From the NCBI RefSeq assembly GCF_030864005.1, contig NZ_CP132976.1:2418001-2482000 (forward strand): a stretch of DNA of 64,000 nt. The letters run 5' to 3'. How positions within the stretch are numbered: the first letter of the stretch is position 1; every line of letters starts with the position of its first letter. The notes under the pieces were generated by a model. It was not told the origin of the DNA. It did no database searches and worked only from the letters and a program-made list of their open reading frames with translations. The stretch is from Achromobacter seleniivolatilans. Its GTDB lineage: Bacteria; Pseudomonadota; Gammaproteobacteria; Burkholderiales; Burkholderiaceae_B. Both the position numbers and the translations under genes were made by a program. Positions 8,895-19,900 of this stretch are shown here, piece by piece.

Positions 8895-9407
8895 ATGGCA
8901 GTACCTCAGAACAAGCAAGATCTATTGGATGCGATTCGCACTACGTATCAGAAATTGGCGGTGGATCTTGCCGGGGTACCGCCCGAACGCGCTCATGAAG
9001 CCACGCTGGAAGGCCATGCGCTGGGCACGAAAATGAGCGTGGCCAACTTGGTGGCCTACCTGATCGGCTGGAATCTGCTGGTGCTCAAGTGGTGCCATGC
9101 CAAGACCCAGGGGCTTCCCGTTGATTTCCCTGAAACAGGCTACAAGTGGAACGAACTGGGCCGCCTGGCGCAGAAATTCTATGCTGATCATTCAGAGCAG
9201 CCGTATCCGGCGCTGCTGCAACAATTCGCTGCTGTGCATGCTCGCATCGTGGCTTTGGTCGAACAGGCAAGCGATACCGCGCTGTATGGCTCGCCTTGGT
9301 ACGAGAAGTACACCCAAGGCCGAATGATTCAATTCAATACCTCTTCCCCCTATGCCAATGCGCGCATCCGGTTGCGCAAGTGGAAGAAGGCCAACGACAT
9401 TGCTTGA
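8895..9407 (+). CDS. ClbS/DfsB-family four-helix-bundle protein
   Basis: A 170-residue protein of the ClbS/DfsB (DinB-like four-helix) family. Seen directly: the N-terminal NKQDLLDAI, the MSVANLVAYLIGWNLLVLKW segment and the C-terminal SPYANARIRLRKWKK that ends most members. ClbS itself is a cyclopropane hydrolase giving resistance to the genotoxin colibactin; DfsB and most relatives are uncharacterised. The RBS AGGAGG is near-consensus. The VOC gene follows after 32 bp and probably shares the transcript. Confidence 0.88.
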   Translation: MAVPQNKQDLLDAIRTTYQKLAVDLAGVPPERAHEATLEGHALGTKMSVANLVAYLIGWNLLVLKWCHAKTQGLPVDFPETGYKWNELGRLAQKFYADHSEQPYPALLQQFAAVHARIVALVEQASDTALYGSPWYEKYTQGRMIQFNTSSPYANARIRLRKWKKANDIA

Positions 9408-9439
9408 ACTGTGTACGCAAGACACAACGGAGATAAGAA

Positions 9440-9811
9440 ATGTTCGATCACATCGGTTTCGGCGTCAGCGATATCAATCAGAGCCGTGAGTTCTTTCTAC
9501 AAGCGCTAAGTCCGCTTGGGGTCGGCCTGGCCATGGAGGGCCCCAACAGCATAGGCTTGGGCAAACAAGGCAAACCGTCCTTGTGGTTGTACGCAAGCTC
9601 TGCGGTTGCGGCTCCTTTGCATATCGCCATTGCAGCGGCTACGCGGGCGGAAGTGGACGCCTTTTACCAAGCGGCTATCGCGGCGGGTGGCAGAGATAAC
9701 GGCGCCCCAGGACTTCGTCCGCATTACCATCCCAACTACTACGCCGCCTTTGTATTCGGCCCAGATGGCCACAATGTGGAAGCCGTCTGCCACCGTCCAC
9801 AAGAGGAATAG
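9440..9811 (+). CDS. VOC-family (glyoxalase/dioxygenase-fold) protein
   Basis: A 123-residue single vicinal-oxygen-chelate protein. It starts MFDHIGFGVSDI, has YYAAFVFGPDGHNVEAVCH near the C-terminus, and contains His and Glu residues in the usual metal-binding places (His4, Glu near residue 116). Small members of this family are variously isomerases, dioxygenases or resistance proteins, and nothing in the sequence decides the reaction. It probably sits in an operon with the upstream ClbS/DfsB gene. Confidence 0.85.
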   Translation: MFDHIGFGVSDINQSREFFLQALSPLGVGLAMEGPNSIGLGKQGKPSLWLYASSAVAAPLHIAIAAATRAEVDAFYQAAIAAGGRDNGAPGLRPHYHPNYYAAFVFGPDGHNVEAVCHRPQEE

Positions 9812-9827
9812 GACGACACAAGCGGAC

Positions 9828-10709
9828 TCATTGCGGCGCCAACAGACCCAGCAAACTCACCAGCGCTATCACCCCTCCGCCAAGCCATAGCTCAAGAACG
9901 GTGTTGCGGCGAATATGGGAAAGCGCCGCACCCCGCCTTGTCCGCAGGGCGGGAATCCAGCGATACCGGTTGATGAGCGCCAGCGCTACCATTGCCAGCG
10001 CCAACAGGATTTTTATGGCCAGCAGTTGCTGGTAGCCTGACTGCAAATCCCAACCTGCTGGCCACAGAATCATCAGGGCATTGAGCGCCCCGCTTAGCAA
10101 AAGGGCCGCCACCGCAATATGCCCGGCAGTGGAAAACCGCAGCAGTGCGCGAGTTGCGTCCTTTTTGTAGGCGGGCTCGTTCCAGAGTTTTAGGAACCCA
10201 AGAAAAACGGGCAACGATCCCAACCAGAAACCTGCGGCAAGACAATGGACGGCATCGCTGGCGGCATGCGCAAACCCTGGCCATCCCTCGTTCATTGCGG
10301 CATGACCGCTAAGACTAAGCGGCAACAGCGCAATGCCAGCCGCCACCGCGCGCAGCCCCGCCTTGGCCGGAGATGCCCAAAGAAAGACTACCGCCACCAG
10401 CAACACTGCAATGGCGCGCAACATCCATGCCTGTCCGTAGCGCGTCTGAAACGCCACTACGGAAAGCATGTCCGCGTCCCACATACCCCGCCAAGCGTCG
10501 GCGATGGTTGCGGTTTGCAGTGGCAACAGGCAGAGCACTGCCAGCGCCCCGACAATCGCTACTCGGCGCAACATCTTGCGCAAGATCGCTTCCACAGACA
10601 GGCTCAGACCGCGCGACCCGCTCATCGCCAACATGGCAGCGGCCCCAAAAAGCAGGATCGCTGACACGTAGGCAACAAGCCGGCACAACGCGAACGCGGC
10701 AAGCATCAT
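9828..10709 (-). CDS. copD: Copper resistance D family protein (CopD)
   Basis: A 293-residue inner-membrane protein with about eight hydrophobic segments, matching the CopD/PcoD family. Membrane-embedded His and Met-bearing segments such as LSLSGHAAMNEG and HCLAAGFWLGSLPVFL are typical. CopD works with periplasmic CopC in copper import or handling across the inner membrane. The start lies 3 bp after the copC stop, so the two are translated from one message. It ends convergently against the VOC gene with a 16-bp gap. Confidence 0.9.
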   Translation of the reverse strand: MMLAAFALCRLVAYVSAILLFGAAAMLAMSGSRGLSLSVEAILRKMLRRVAIVGALAVLCLLPLQTATIADAWRGMWDADMLSVVAFQTRYGQAWMLRAIAVLLVAVVFLWASPAKAGLRAVAAGIALLPLSLSGHAAMNEGWPGFAHAASDAVHCLAAGFWLGSLPVFLGFLKLWNEPAYKKDATRALLRFSTAGHIAVAALLLSGALNALMILWPAGWDLQSGYQQLLAIKILLALAMVALALINRYRWIPALRTRRGAALSHIRRNTVLELWLGGGVIALVSLLGLLAPQ

Positions 10710-10712
10710 GAA

Positions 10713-11075
10713 TTACGGCTTGACCGTGAAGGACCATGTCCCTTGAGTCTTGTGGCCGTCTTTGGACAGCGCCTGCCACTTCACCGTATAGGCTCCGGCA
10801 GGCAGTTCTTTGCCTATCGGCAAGACCAGAGTCTTGCTGTCGTCAGGGGCCAGCGCAGACTTGCCGGTCGCGACCATGTCGCCCGCGGCATTGACGAGCG
10901 TCAGCGAGGAAAACGCGGGTTCCAGGCCTTCGGTCAATGTCAGCGTGATCGCAGCGGGCGTCGTCTTGACGACGGCATCCTTGGCGGGTGTAGAGGTTCC
11001 AACATGCGCGTGCGCCAGCGCCAGATGCGGTACAGACGCCAAAACCATCGCAGCGATCAGTGATTTCTTAAACAT
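10713..11075 (-). CDS. copC: Periplasmic copper-binding protein CopC
   Basis: A 120-residue CopC-family protein. The signal peptide ends ALA, so the mature protein begins HAHVGTSTPA; the N-terminal His is the family's Cu(II) ligand. A second conserved His is in KDGHKTQGTW near the C-terminus. The start is placed at MFKKSL, preceded by CTAAGGAGAG; an upstream extension lacks a signal peptide. It lies between the TonB-dependent copper receptor (upstream) and copD (3 bp downstream). Role: binds copper in the periplasm and hands it to CopD. Confidence 0.92.
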   Translation of the reverse strand: MFKKSLIAAMVLASVPHLALAHAHVGTSTPAKDAVVKTTPAAITLTLTEGLEPAFSSLTLVNAAGDMVATGKSALAPDDSKTLVLPIGKELPAGAYTVKWQALSKDGHKTQGTWSFTVKP

Positions 11076-11136
11076 TGCACTCTCCTTAGTCCGGTTAGTC
11101 AGTGACGCCTGTGAGCGCGCCACTGGCCTGAATTGA

Positions 11137-13200
11137 TCAATACTTGAAGCTTACGCGCGCCCAGATGGTGCGTCCGGGTTCGTTGACGGCGGTGTTGGCG
11201 GAAAAGCCAAACCCCGCGTCACCGGCCAGATTCAAGTGTTCGCTGTAGGTCTTGTTGAACAGGTTATCCACGCCAACGGAGAGACGCACCTGTTTATTGA
11301 CCGCGTATCCGCCGTTAATGGAGAAGACGCCAAAGCCAGCGCTGGGGCCAAAATCCTTGCCCACCACATTGCCTTCGTTAAGCGCATAGCGCTTTTGCGC
11401 GGCAACAATGCGCCACAAAGCGCCCGCCGACCAGATGCCGTCATCGTAGGCCGCGCTGAGTTTGGCCTCCAGCGGCGGAATCTGCGGCAACGCCCGGCCG
11501 TCGCTGCGGTTCTGTCCCCACGCGTAGGCCAGCGTGGCGCCGAGCTTCCAGCTGGGCGCCAGTTTGTAAGACGCACCCAGTTCCCCGCCGGCGATCCTGG
11601 CGTTGATGTTGGTCGCTTGGGAAGCCGGCCCCATCATGCCGCCAGACGTGTAATTGAACAAAATGAAATCGTTGACGTAACCCGCGTAACCCGAGAACCA
11701 CGCGTCCACCGTTTCTGTTTTGTATTGAGCGCCAAAGTCCAGCTGCGTGGTCTTCTCGGGCTTGACGCCTTTGAATGCGTTGACGGAACCGGTGGGGCCG
11801 CTGCCTGGCGAAAAGAGTTCCCAGTAGTCTGGGAAACGCTCGACATGCCCCAGGCCGACGTACACGGTGGCTGGGATTGCAGCCAGGTCTTTCTCATAGC
11901 GCAGAAAGCCGCTAGGCAGTGTGTCGTTGCGCCGCTGCCCAGCTGTCGGGTTCGGCATGGGCATCATCATGGCGCCATCGTCCTGGCGAAAGTCTTTGGC
12001 TGAAGCCCAGTCCACCCGCGCTCCGCCAATCACGCGGCTGTCTTCTGCCGCACGCCACGTCAACTCGCCAAACAAGCCGGTATTGGCCAAGTCTGCGTCT
12101 TTGACCCAACTCTGCGTACGATACGAGATCGTATCCGTACCACTGCGGGAACGATGCCGGCTTTGCTGGAAATCAAGGCCAGTCACCAAGCTGACTTTCT
12201 CGGCAAGATCCCAGGTCGCCGCAAAGCGGCCGCCCCAGGTGGCGCGATCCACGTCTGCGGCCATCGCCATCGGCATCGCGCTCTGCGGGTCCGGCGCTCG
12301 CAGCGTGAAGTTGTCCATGACATGATCGGCGTAGTTGTAGTAGAGCTGCACCTCTACTTTGTTCAACACCGTCCCTATGTTGCGCTTCTCAAACCGCAGA
12401 CCAAAACTCTCGCGCTTGAACTGCGACCCGTCCATGCCTCGGCCCGCATAACGCGCCTCGCCATCCCCCGTGCCCGCCGTCAACTCGTAGAGCGTGTTGG
12501 CGTCGGGCGTGAAGCCCAGCGTGACATCCGCGTTCCACTTGTCCCAGCGCGAGGGCACCGTGTTGCCGTCGCCGTCCTTGTAGTCCTGGGAATGCGAGTG
12601 GTTGGCCGTGACGCGGGTATAGACCTTGTCGTTGCCGATGGTCAGATCGGCGTTCTGGTCGTTGCGGCCAAACGAGCCGCCAACAAGACTGCCATCAAAC
12701 CGCACGCCAGCCTCGGTGAATTGCGGGGTATCACGGTCAAACCTGACCGTGCCAGCAGAAGCGCCCGGCCCCCACAGCACCGTCTGCGGCCCCTTGATGA
12801 CAGTCAGTTGGTCGAAGTTTTCGGGTGAAATATAAGAACTGGGCGCGTCCATCCGGGCTGGGCAGGCGCCAGGCATGGACGTCCCGTTGGTCAGGATGTT
12901 CAAGCGCGAGCCGAACATGCCACGCAGGACAGGATCGCCGTTAGTGCCGCCATTGCGAACCGCCGAGAAACCGGGAATTGTCTTCAAGTAATCCGTGCCG
13001 TCGCTCGCTGGCAAAGGTTGCCGCGGGATCTTGGGATCGGTGGTAAAGGTTAGCGGCGCGCTGGGCGCTACGCCGGTGATCACGACAGGATCGGTGATCG
13101 CAATCCCGTTCGCACCGGTGGCTTGCGACCAGACGGGGAACGACGCTGCCATAGCAGCCGCCAGGCAGCTCAAGCGCAGAAAAGCATGTTGCATAGACAT
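11137..13200 (-). CDS. TonB-dependent copper receptor (OprC/NosA-like)
   Basis: A 687-residue outer-membrane receptor: signal peptide, plug domain (about residues 40-165) and a long 22-strand-type barrel ending in the aromatic strand TIWARVSFKY. The PACPARMDAPSSY plug motif and Met-rich loops (MMMPMPNP, SAMPMAMA) are typical of the TonB-dependent copper receptor family. It moves copper across the outer membrane using TonB energy. The ATG at 13200 is preferred; a TTG 12 bp upstream is also in frame. copC and copD follow, giving a complete outer-to-inner membrane copper route. Confidence 0.93.
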   Translation of the reverse strand: MSMQHAFLRLSCLAAAMAASFPVWSQATGANGIAITDPVVITGVAPSAPLTFTTDPKIPRQPLPASDGTDYLKTIPGFSAVRNGGTNGDPVLRGMFGSRLNILTNGTSMPGACPARMDAPSSYISPENFDQLTVIKGPQTVLWGPGASAGTVRFDRDTPQFTEAGVRFDGSLVGGSFGRNDQNADLTIGNDKVYTRVTANHSHSQDYKDGDGNTVPSRWDKWNADVTLGFTPDANTLYELTAGTGDGEARYAGRGMDGSQFKRESFGLRFEKRNIGTVLNKVEVQLYYNYADHVMDNFTLRAPDPQSAMPMAMAADVDRATWGGRFAATWDLAEKVSLVTGLDFQQSRHRSRSGTDTISYRTQSWVKDADLANTGLFGELTWRAAEDSRVIGGARVDWASAKDFRQDDGAMMMPMPNPTAGQRRNDTLPSGFLRYEKDLAAIPATVYVGLGHVERFPDYWELFSPGSGPTGSVNAFKGVKPEKTTQLDFGAQYKTETVDAWFSGYAGYVNDFILFNYTSGGMMGPASQATNINARIAGGELGASYKLAPSWKLGATLAYAWGQNRSDGRALPQIPPLEAKLSAAYDDGIWSAGALWRIVAAQKRYALNEGNVVGKDFGPSAGFGVFSINGGYAVNKQVRLSVGVDNLFNKTYSEHLNLAGDAGFGFSANTAVNEPGRTIWARVSFKY

Positions 13201-13364
13201 ATGAGGCTTCAATCTTGAATGGGGTGCGTGCGCAATCCATGGACCGCTCCAGCCCGTCAGGGGCGAGCGTTGCCAAAGCTGCGTGCGCGGATGCAGAGGG
13301 ACCGCAGCGCTTGACCCAAAAAGCGGTCAGCGCGCTTGCGTATCGATAGCCTTGCGGGGAAACG

Positions 13365-13769
13365 TCAAGCGGAGGTGGGCGGTGCGCGCGTTCGCTGCTG
13401 CAATCGAGCAAGCACGCTGGAGAATGGGGTTGCAACTGCCAGAGGCGGCACGACATGCGTCGCAGCCGGCAGGAACCAGGCAAGAATGAATATTTCGGTA
13501 TTGGCCACGCTGCTCAACATGGCGCAGCCGGCCGTACAACAATGTGGCAACGCGCCGCTATGTTGCTGCGCGTCTTGCCCTTTGCTTTCGACATCCAGCG
13601 TCACGACGCGCGGGCCGCTTGCCGTACAGATGATGGTGGTTGCCGCGCCTGTGCCGGAAGCAAGGCCGGCAGCGGCCACCGCAGAAGATGCGATCAACGC
13701 CTGAAAGACGAACAGGAGCATCGCGGCGAACGCGACCCATCGTCTATTGGCATTGGCACATGCGTACAT
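13365..13769 (-). CDS. DUF2946-family small exported protein
   Basis: A 134-residue protein with a hydrophobic N-terminal segment (about residues 11-34). A short region with Cys/His residues (IICTASG, then HCCTAGCAML at about residues 76-85) follows, then another hydrophobic stretch. This pattern fits DUF2946, a family that commonly sits beside TonB-dependent copper receptor genes. The clustered Cys and His suggest metal contact but no function is established. It lies about 165 bp upstream of the receptor, same direction, with no obvious separate terminator. Confidence 0.78.
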   Translation of the reverse strand: MYACANANRRWVAFAAMLLFVFQALIASSAVAAAGLASGTGAATTIICTASGPRVVTLDVESKGQDAQQHSGALPHCCTAGCAMLSSVANTEIFILAWFLPAATHVVPPLAVATPFSSVLARLQQRTRAPPTSA

Positions 13770-13883
13770 TCGTGTCCCTGTATCGGCGCAAATGCTAACA
13801 CGGGAAGCAGATCAGATTGCAGGCAAAACAAGGGCATCAGCGGGCACGATGATCCGCGTCAATAGCCTTGGCGCCGTCCATTG

Positions 13884-13933
13884 CCGCCCGAGACAAGACG
13901 AGTCTGCACAGGCTCTCGCCTTGCCTCGGGCGG
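13884..13933 (-). terminator. Long imperfect hairpin after the autotransporter gene
   Basis: CCGCCCGAG-a-CAAG-a-CGAG pairs with CTCG-c-CTTG-c-CTCGGGCGG, a stem of about 17 paired positions with two single mismatches and a 12-base loop. It begins 8 bp after the autotransporter stop codon. No T-run follows, so it could be a transcript-stabilising or Rho-assisted end rather than a classic terminator. Confidence 0.45.
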
Positions 13934-13940
13934 AGTATTC

Positions 13941-16900
13941 CTAGAACGGCACTGCCAGTTTCAAGGCCCCTGAATGGCTGTTGCCTTGCGAGGCAAACTC
14001 ACCGTCGTACTGCAAGCGGAAATCAACGCCTTGGACGTTAAGGACCTGGATACCTGCCCCGACGCGGCCAATGACGTTGGCCGTTGGCATGTTCGAGGTG
14101 AACTTGCCGGCGTCTTCTGCTGCGCCATCCAGGCGGGCTTTGCTCTTCCACCCGTCTTCCGACAGGAACGAAACGCCTGCGTAGGCAAATGGCCGCATGA
14201 CGGCGCCCTTGGGCAGGTTTACGCGTCCGCCGATTTCCAGCGTTGGAGCCAAGCCCAACACAAACTGCTCGCTGGCGTCGACCTTCAAACGCAGGACATC
14301 GCCCGATTCGCTATAGGCGGGCATGCGTGAGTAGGTGGCAGTCAGGTCGGCATACGGTTTGAGGTAGAAGTTGCCTTGATCAAAGGTGCGTGCGGCGCGA
14401 AGACGAGCCCCAAAACTGTACACGCCAGGGCTGCTCTTGGCCTCTTTATCGAAGGTTTCGATGTTGAGGTTTCGGGTCAGATCATAGGAGCCATAGCCGC
14501 CACCCAAAGCGCCAGAGAATGTCCAGGCGCCAGCTTGACGCTTCAGAACAACCCCCGCGTAACCCGAGCCGCCGGTGCCACTGACGCGGCGGTCATCTCC
14601 ATACAAGCGCGTGTTCTGGTAGGCCACCGAGCCGCCCAGATACCAGTTAGGCGCAACCTCGCGCTGTCCGCCAAACTGGTAGGTCTGGCTGTCGTACGAG
14701 AAGCCTGACGAGCCGCTGCCGGCGTCCTGGTTGGTGCGCCTTGCTGAGAATTCGCCCCAGAAGCAATTCTGCTCTTGAGTCAGCATTCCGCCATCGACAA
14801 ATGTGGGGCAAGACATCATGGCATTGGAAAAGCGCGCCATGCCAAACTGCATCTGCGCGGCGGGCGCCAGAGCCACGCCCGGAGAAAGATCTGTCACCCG
14901 GTCGCGATACGCGCCCGCGCCCTGCCTGGACGCGTTATCAAGCACGGCGTACAACTGCGACAAGGCCGCCGAGCCGCCTTGATCCCAAGTGCGCTGCAAG
15001 TGCCCGGCAACACTGGCCTGGTTACGCCGCAACTGCATTGCGCTGGCGTTAAAGCTAGCGCCTGCCACTCGCACGTGGGTCGTGTTGCCGGCTTGGCGCG
15101 TTTCGTAATCGAAAATAGGCGAGTCGAACGCGGTCAATGACCCGGACTGCACGCCGTTGACCGTCAGAACGGCCAATTCGCGGTTGGGCATGAGCGCGCG
15201 CGGCGCGATCAACAACTGGCCGTCAAGACGGGCCGTGCCATTGACGACCAGAGCGTCTGACTGCAAGGTGTTGAAGTCTGCGCCCGCCTGCAAGATGCCT
15301 GTAGAGGTCTGCGTCAGCGAACCGGTCAGTGTGGTGGTGGCGTAGCGGGTGCGCGCGATGCTCGAGCCAAGTGCCTCGTCGCCGCCCAGCGTGATCAACC
15401 CGCTGTTGACAAGATCGCCGCGGAATTCAGCGCCCGCGACGTAGTTACCCGCGTTGTTCATCTGACCGCCGTTCAGGTCGACGGAGCCCGACACTGTGCC
15501 GCTGTTGGTCACGCCAAGCGCAGCGCCTGTCGCCAAAATGGCGGTGCCTCCATGGCCAGACACGGAACCTGTCTGGTCGACCACGAGCGTACTCGGTGCT
15601 TTGCTGTCGACCCACAGGCCCGCGCCCGAAGTTGCCGTGCCGCCCGCCACAAAACCCGACACCTGCACGGATACGCCTTTATTGGAGTTGGCGCTTTGCG
15701 CAAAAATACCGACGCCATTGACGCCGCCCGCTGCGACGACACCGCTTTGGGCGACATTGACGTTGACGGTACCTACGCCCCACGTTAAGTCCCATTGATC
15801 CACACCCGCGCCCGCATAGACGGTTTGCCCATCCGGAGTCAGCACCAGGCCGCCGCTTCCGCTCACACTTTGCGCCAGGATGCCGATTGCCCCGGGCCCG
15901 GTTACGGAAATCAAACCATTGGCCGTGACGTTCACGGCGCCGCCAGACCCAAAACCGGCGGTAATCATGCCGCTCTGGGTTTGGTCCACGGTCAGCTTTG
16001 CGGCGGTGCCGGGCAGGCCGATAATGCCGCCGCCGCCTCCTACCGACTGTGCGATCACGCCATGGGCGCCCGTGCCGGTCGTGAAGATCTGACTTTGCTG
16101 CGCGAGGTTGACGTTCACCGCGCCGCCCTGATTGGGCGAAAGCGAGCTTACGCCAGCGCCCACTACTGATGTCACGATCCCCTGGGGCCGCTGCTGATTC
16201 TGCGAGTTGATGGCCATCCCGCCCGCGCCGCCCACGCTCTGCGCGATGATGCCGTAGGCATTGTTGCCCGCCGTCGAGATCATCAGGCCGCTGGTGTCAT
16301 TGACGGTAATTGCGCCGCCATTGCCCTGGCTTGCGTTGACGGTGCCGCCCACCTTGATCTGGAACGAAGGGATCGTGTCGTCGGCCGCGCTGATTCTCAG
16401 GCTGGTGCCCGCGCCAGCAAAGCCGCCACCGCCGCCCACTGACTGAAGCACCGCGCCAAACCCGGCTTCGCCGGAAGTGGAAATCACTGTGGGAGTGCCG
16501 CTGGTGCTGAGGCTGACCGCGCCGCCCGAGCCGCCGCCACCGCCTGTCGCGCCATAGGCTACCCCCAAGGCCAGCGTCCCAACAAAGCCGTCAGACCCGC
16601 TCGCGCCATGGCCGCCGCCACCGCCCACACTCTGCGCGAAAATCCCGGCGCCCGCGAAGCCTTGCGTCGATATGGCGCCGCCGTTCAGCGCGGTGGCCAC
16701 GGCGCCGCCATCGGCGCCGAAGCCCCCAGCGCCGCCCAGCGACAGGTTGGTATTCAGATCAAAGACCGCCGGGTCAATCCATCCTGTGCCAGTGGCGAAT
16801 GCGGTGCCGCCTTTGCCGCCACCGCCGCCCACGCTTTGCGCAAACATGCCAGCGGACCAATCACCAACGGTCTGAATCGTCGCGCCCGAGCCAAGCGTCA

Positions 16901-19900
16901 GGCCCACCGCGCCCCCGGTATTACCGGACCCGCCTGCGCCGCCAAACGACAGGGACGCATCGAAATGAAAGGTGCCGCTGCCTTTGCCCTTCTGGATGAA
17001 GCTTGCGATATTTTTGGCCACGTCGCTGGCGGCAGCGCGGGCATTGAGCGAGGCAAGGATGGGATTGTCGAAAGAGGCATCCGCGCCGGCCGAACCGCCC
17101 TGCCCGCCGCCGCCGCCGATGGACTGCGCCTGCACACCGGGCGCGTCGGCGCCGTTGGTAACGATCGCGCCATCAACAGCCACAGTGACGGCCCCGCCGT
17201 GACCGCCCGCCGCACCTTGATTGCCGAACTTGATCGACAGGTTTCCGCCTACGTGGGAGGTCGCTCCGGTGACGGTGAACGACCCGCCTTGGGCCGCCCC
17301 GCCACCGCCGCCGATGCTTTGCGCCAGCACGCCGATAGCGCCGGAGCCCCATGTTTGCACCACGCCCGCTGGCATGACCTGCACTCCGACGGTGCCGCCG
17401 TTGCCGCCTCCCGCACCGGTACCGCCCAAAGCCAACGACGGCGAAACATTGGTTCCGGTGCCAAAGTTCTGCGTGTTGGTACTACCAAAACCCGCATTAC
17501 CGCCACCGCCGCCGATGGATTGCGCGGTTATGCCGTTAGCGTAGTCGCCGTAGGTCGTAATGTTGCTGCTTGGCCCCGAGGCCGCATCGGCGGTAAAGGC
17601 CGCTAGTCCATTCGACACGTTGATCAAACCGCCCACGGCCGACCAGACCGAGCCGCCATTGCCGCCCGCACCGCCGCCCGCCCCAAGCGCGAAAGACGTG
17701 TCCACGGACACCGATGTCCCGCCTTCGATCTCGCCGTAGCCCAGTGATGCCGCCAGCGAGGACGAGTCGCCGCCCGCGCCGCCGCCGCCGCCGATGCTCT
17801 GGATCAGCACCCCGTGCGAGCCTTGCCCCGCCGTTGTGATCTTGGCGCCTTGAGCGGTAGCGAACGTGACGTAATTACCATCACCCGCGATCCCGCCCTG
17901 GCCGCCCAGCGAAACCGCCGCCGAAATAGAGAGCTGCGTTCCATTCGGCGTGATCGGTATTGAGATGGCAGCGGCCTCGGCCGTGGCGTTGCCGCCTAGC
18001 CCGCCGCCGCCGCCAATACTCTGGATGACCGCCCCAAATGCATCTACAGGCAGAAGGTTGGTAGGGGCGCATGGCTGCGTAGCGCACCCGGTGCCTGTCA
18101 GTCCTGGCACTTGGCCCGTGGCGATGCTGCTGGCAACCAGTTGCGCGCTGACCACTCCGCCATTGCCTCCGGTACCGCCTTGCCCGCCCACGGCCACGGC
18201 GCCACTGATGCCTGGGCTGACGGAAGTTCCAAAGGCCCGGCCCCCCGTGCCACCGCCGCCGCCGATAGACTGCCCGACGATGCCAGCCGCCTTCGTTCCC
18301 TGCGTGACTATCTTGCTATTGCCGAGGTTGATGCTCACGCCATTACCCGAGCCGCCGCCGCCCGCAGTCTGGCCGAGCGCACTTGACGAGAAGATGCCCA
18401 GGCTACCGGCATTGCCGGCATTGCCGCCCCCGCCACCGATGGATTGGGCTACAAAACCATAGGCGTTGTCGCCCGCTGTCTGAATCAGAAAGGACTCAAG
18501 ACTGGCAGCGACAGCGCCGCCATAGCCGCCCTTGCCGCCGGTGCCTCCAATACTGACCTTGCCTTGGGACGCGCCGCCCGCGCCCCCTCCGCCACCGATA
18601 GACTGTGCCAGTACGCCAATCGCGGAGACGCCGCTGGTGCTGATCGATCCCGATGACAAGCCGTTGATATTGATCGTGTTGCCATTGGAGAGCGACGGAT
18701 TCGACGTGCTGTCGCCACCCAGCGAATAACCCAGCCCGGACGCGCTGCCTGCCACGCCGCCGCTCCCGCCAATCGATTGGGCGACGATGCCTACCGCCAC
18801 ATCGCCAGCCGTAACGATCTGACCCGAGGTCGACACGAAGACTGTCCCCGCCGCGCCGCCCTCTCCGCCCGAGCCGCCCTTGCTGAAAATAACGCCCGAA
18901 TTCGCGCCCCCGGCGCCACCGCCGCCGGCAAGCGATTGCGCAAGTATGCCGATCGCATCGGTGCCGCCTGTTGTGATGCGGGCTGCGTTATTGACGGTGA
19001 CGGCGCCGGAGCTGCCGCCAGCGCCGCCTTGGCCCGCCGATCCGCTCGTCTGTCCATCGGCATAACCTGCAATGCCGCCCGAACCGCTGGCCGTCTGGGC
19101 AACGATACCCAGCGCGCCCTGTCCTTGCGTGGAAATGGATGTAGCCGCATCGGTAGTCAACGTGATGTTTCCCGCCGAGCCCCCATTGCCGCCGTTCGAA
19201 CCCAGCGCCACCGTTTGTGTGCTGCTACCGCCCGCCCCGCCGTCGTTGCCAAGATTCTGCGCAAGAACGCCAAACGCAGAGCTGCCTTGAGTCGCGATGC
19301 GGGTGCCTTGCAGCGTCACCGTCATCGCGCCAGTACTGCCGCCCGTGCCGCCGTTGCCGCCCTGGCCGCCGCCGATGGTGCCGGTCAGGATGCCGCCATC
19401 AGCACCCAGACCGCCTTCCAGCGCGGCATACACCCCATGAGATTGCGCACCGGTCGTAGTGATGGTGATCGGCAAAGCCGCACTGCCATTCAATTGGACG
19501 CTCAGGCTTCCGGCATTGCCGCCCGCCCCGCCATTGCCAGCGTTGCTGCCGCCTATACCAAGGCCGTCGCCGCCGTAGGCGCCGCCGGCGCCCCCCGCGC
19601 CGCCTTGCTGCAAGGTTTGGATGGCGGCCGAATTGTCGCCGGTCGTCGACAGTGAAATTGCCACGCTGGACGCCTGCACCGACAGGCTCGCATCCCCGGC
19701 GATTCCGCCGCTTCCGCCGTGGCGGTCGTGATAACTGCCCGTATTGAACTGCCCAGCACCCGCGCCGCCCTGCGCCCACAGGCGCAATGCAGGGAGCTTG
19801 TCGCCCGTCGTGATGACGCTGGTGTCAGTGTTGTTGATCTGTACGGAAGCTTGGGACGGCAGCGCCCCAGCATTGATGGCGCCTGCATTGCCCGCGTTGC

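Noticed and set aside
16608..19655. Long open frames on the plus strand inside the autotransporter (for example 16608-17606 and 18777-19655)
   Set aside because: They are complements of Gly/Ala-rich repeat codons in high-GC DNA, show no domain and lack ribosome binding sites. The minus-strand gene explains the region fully.
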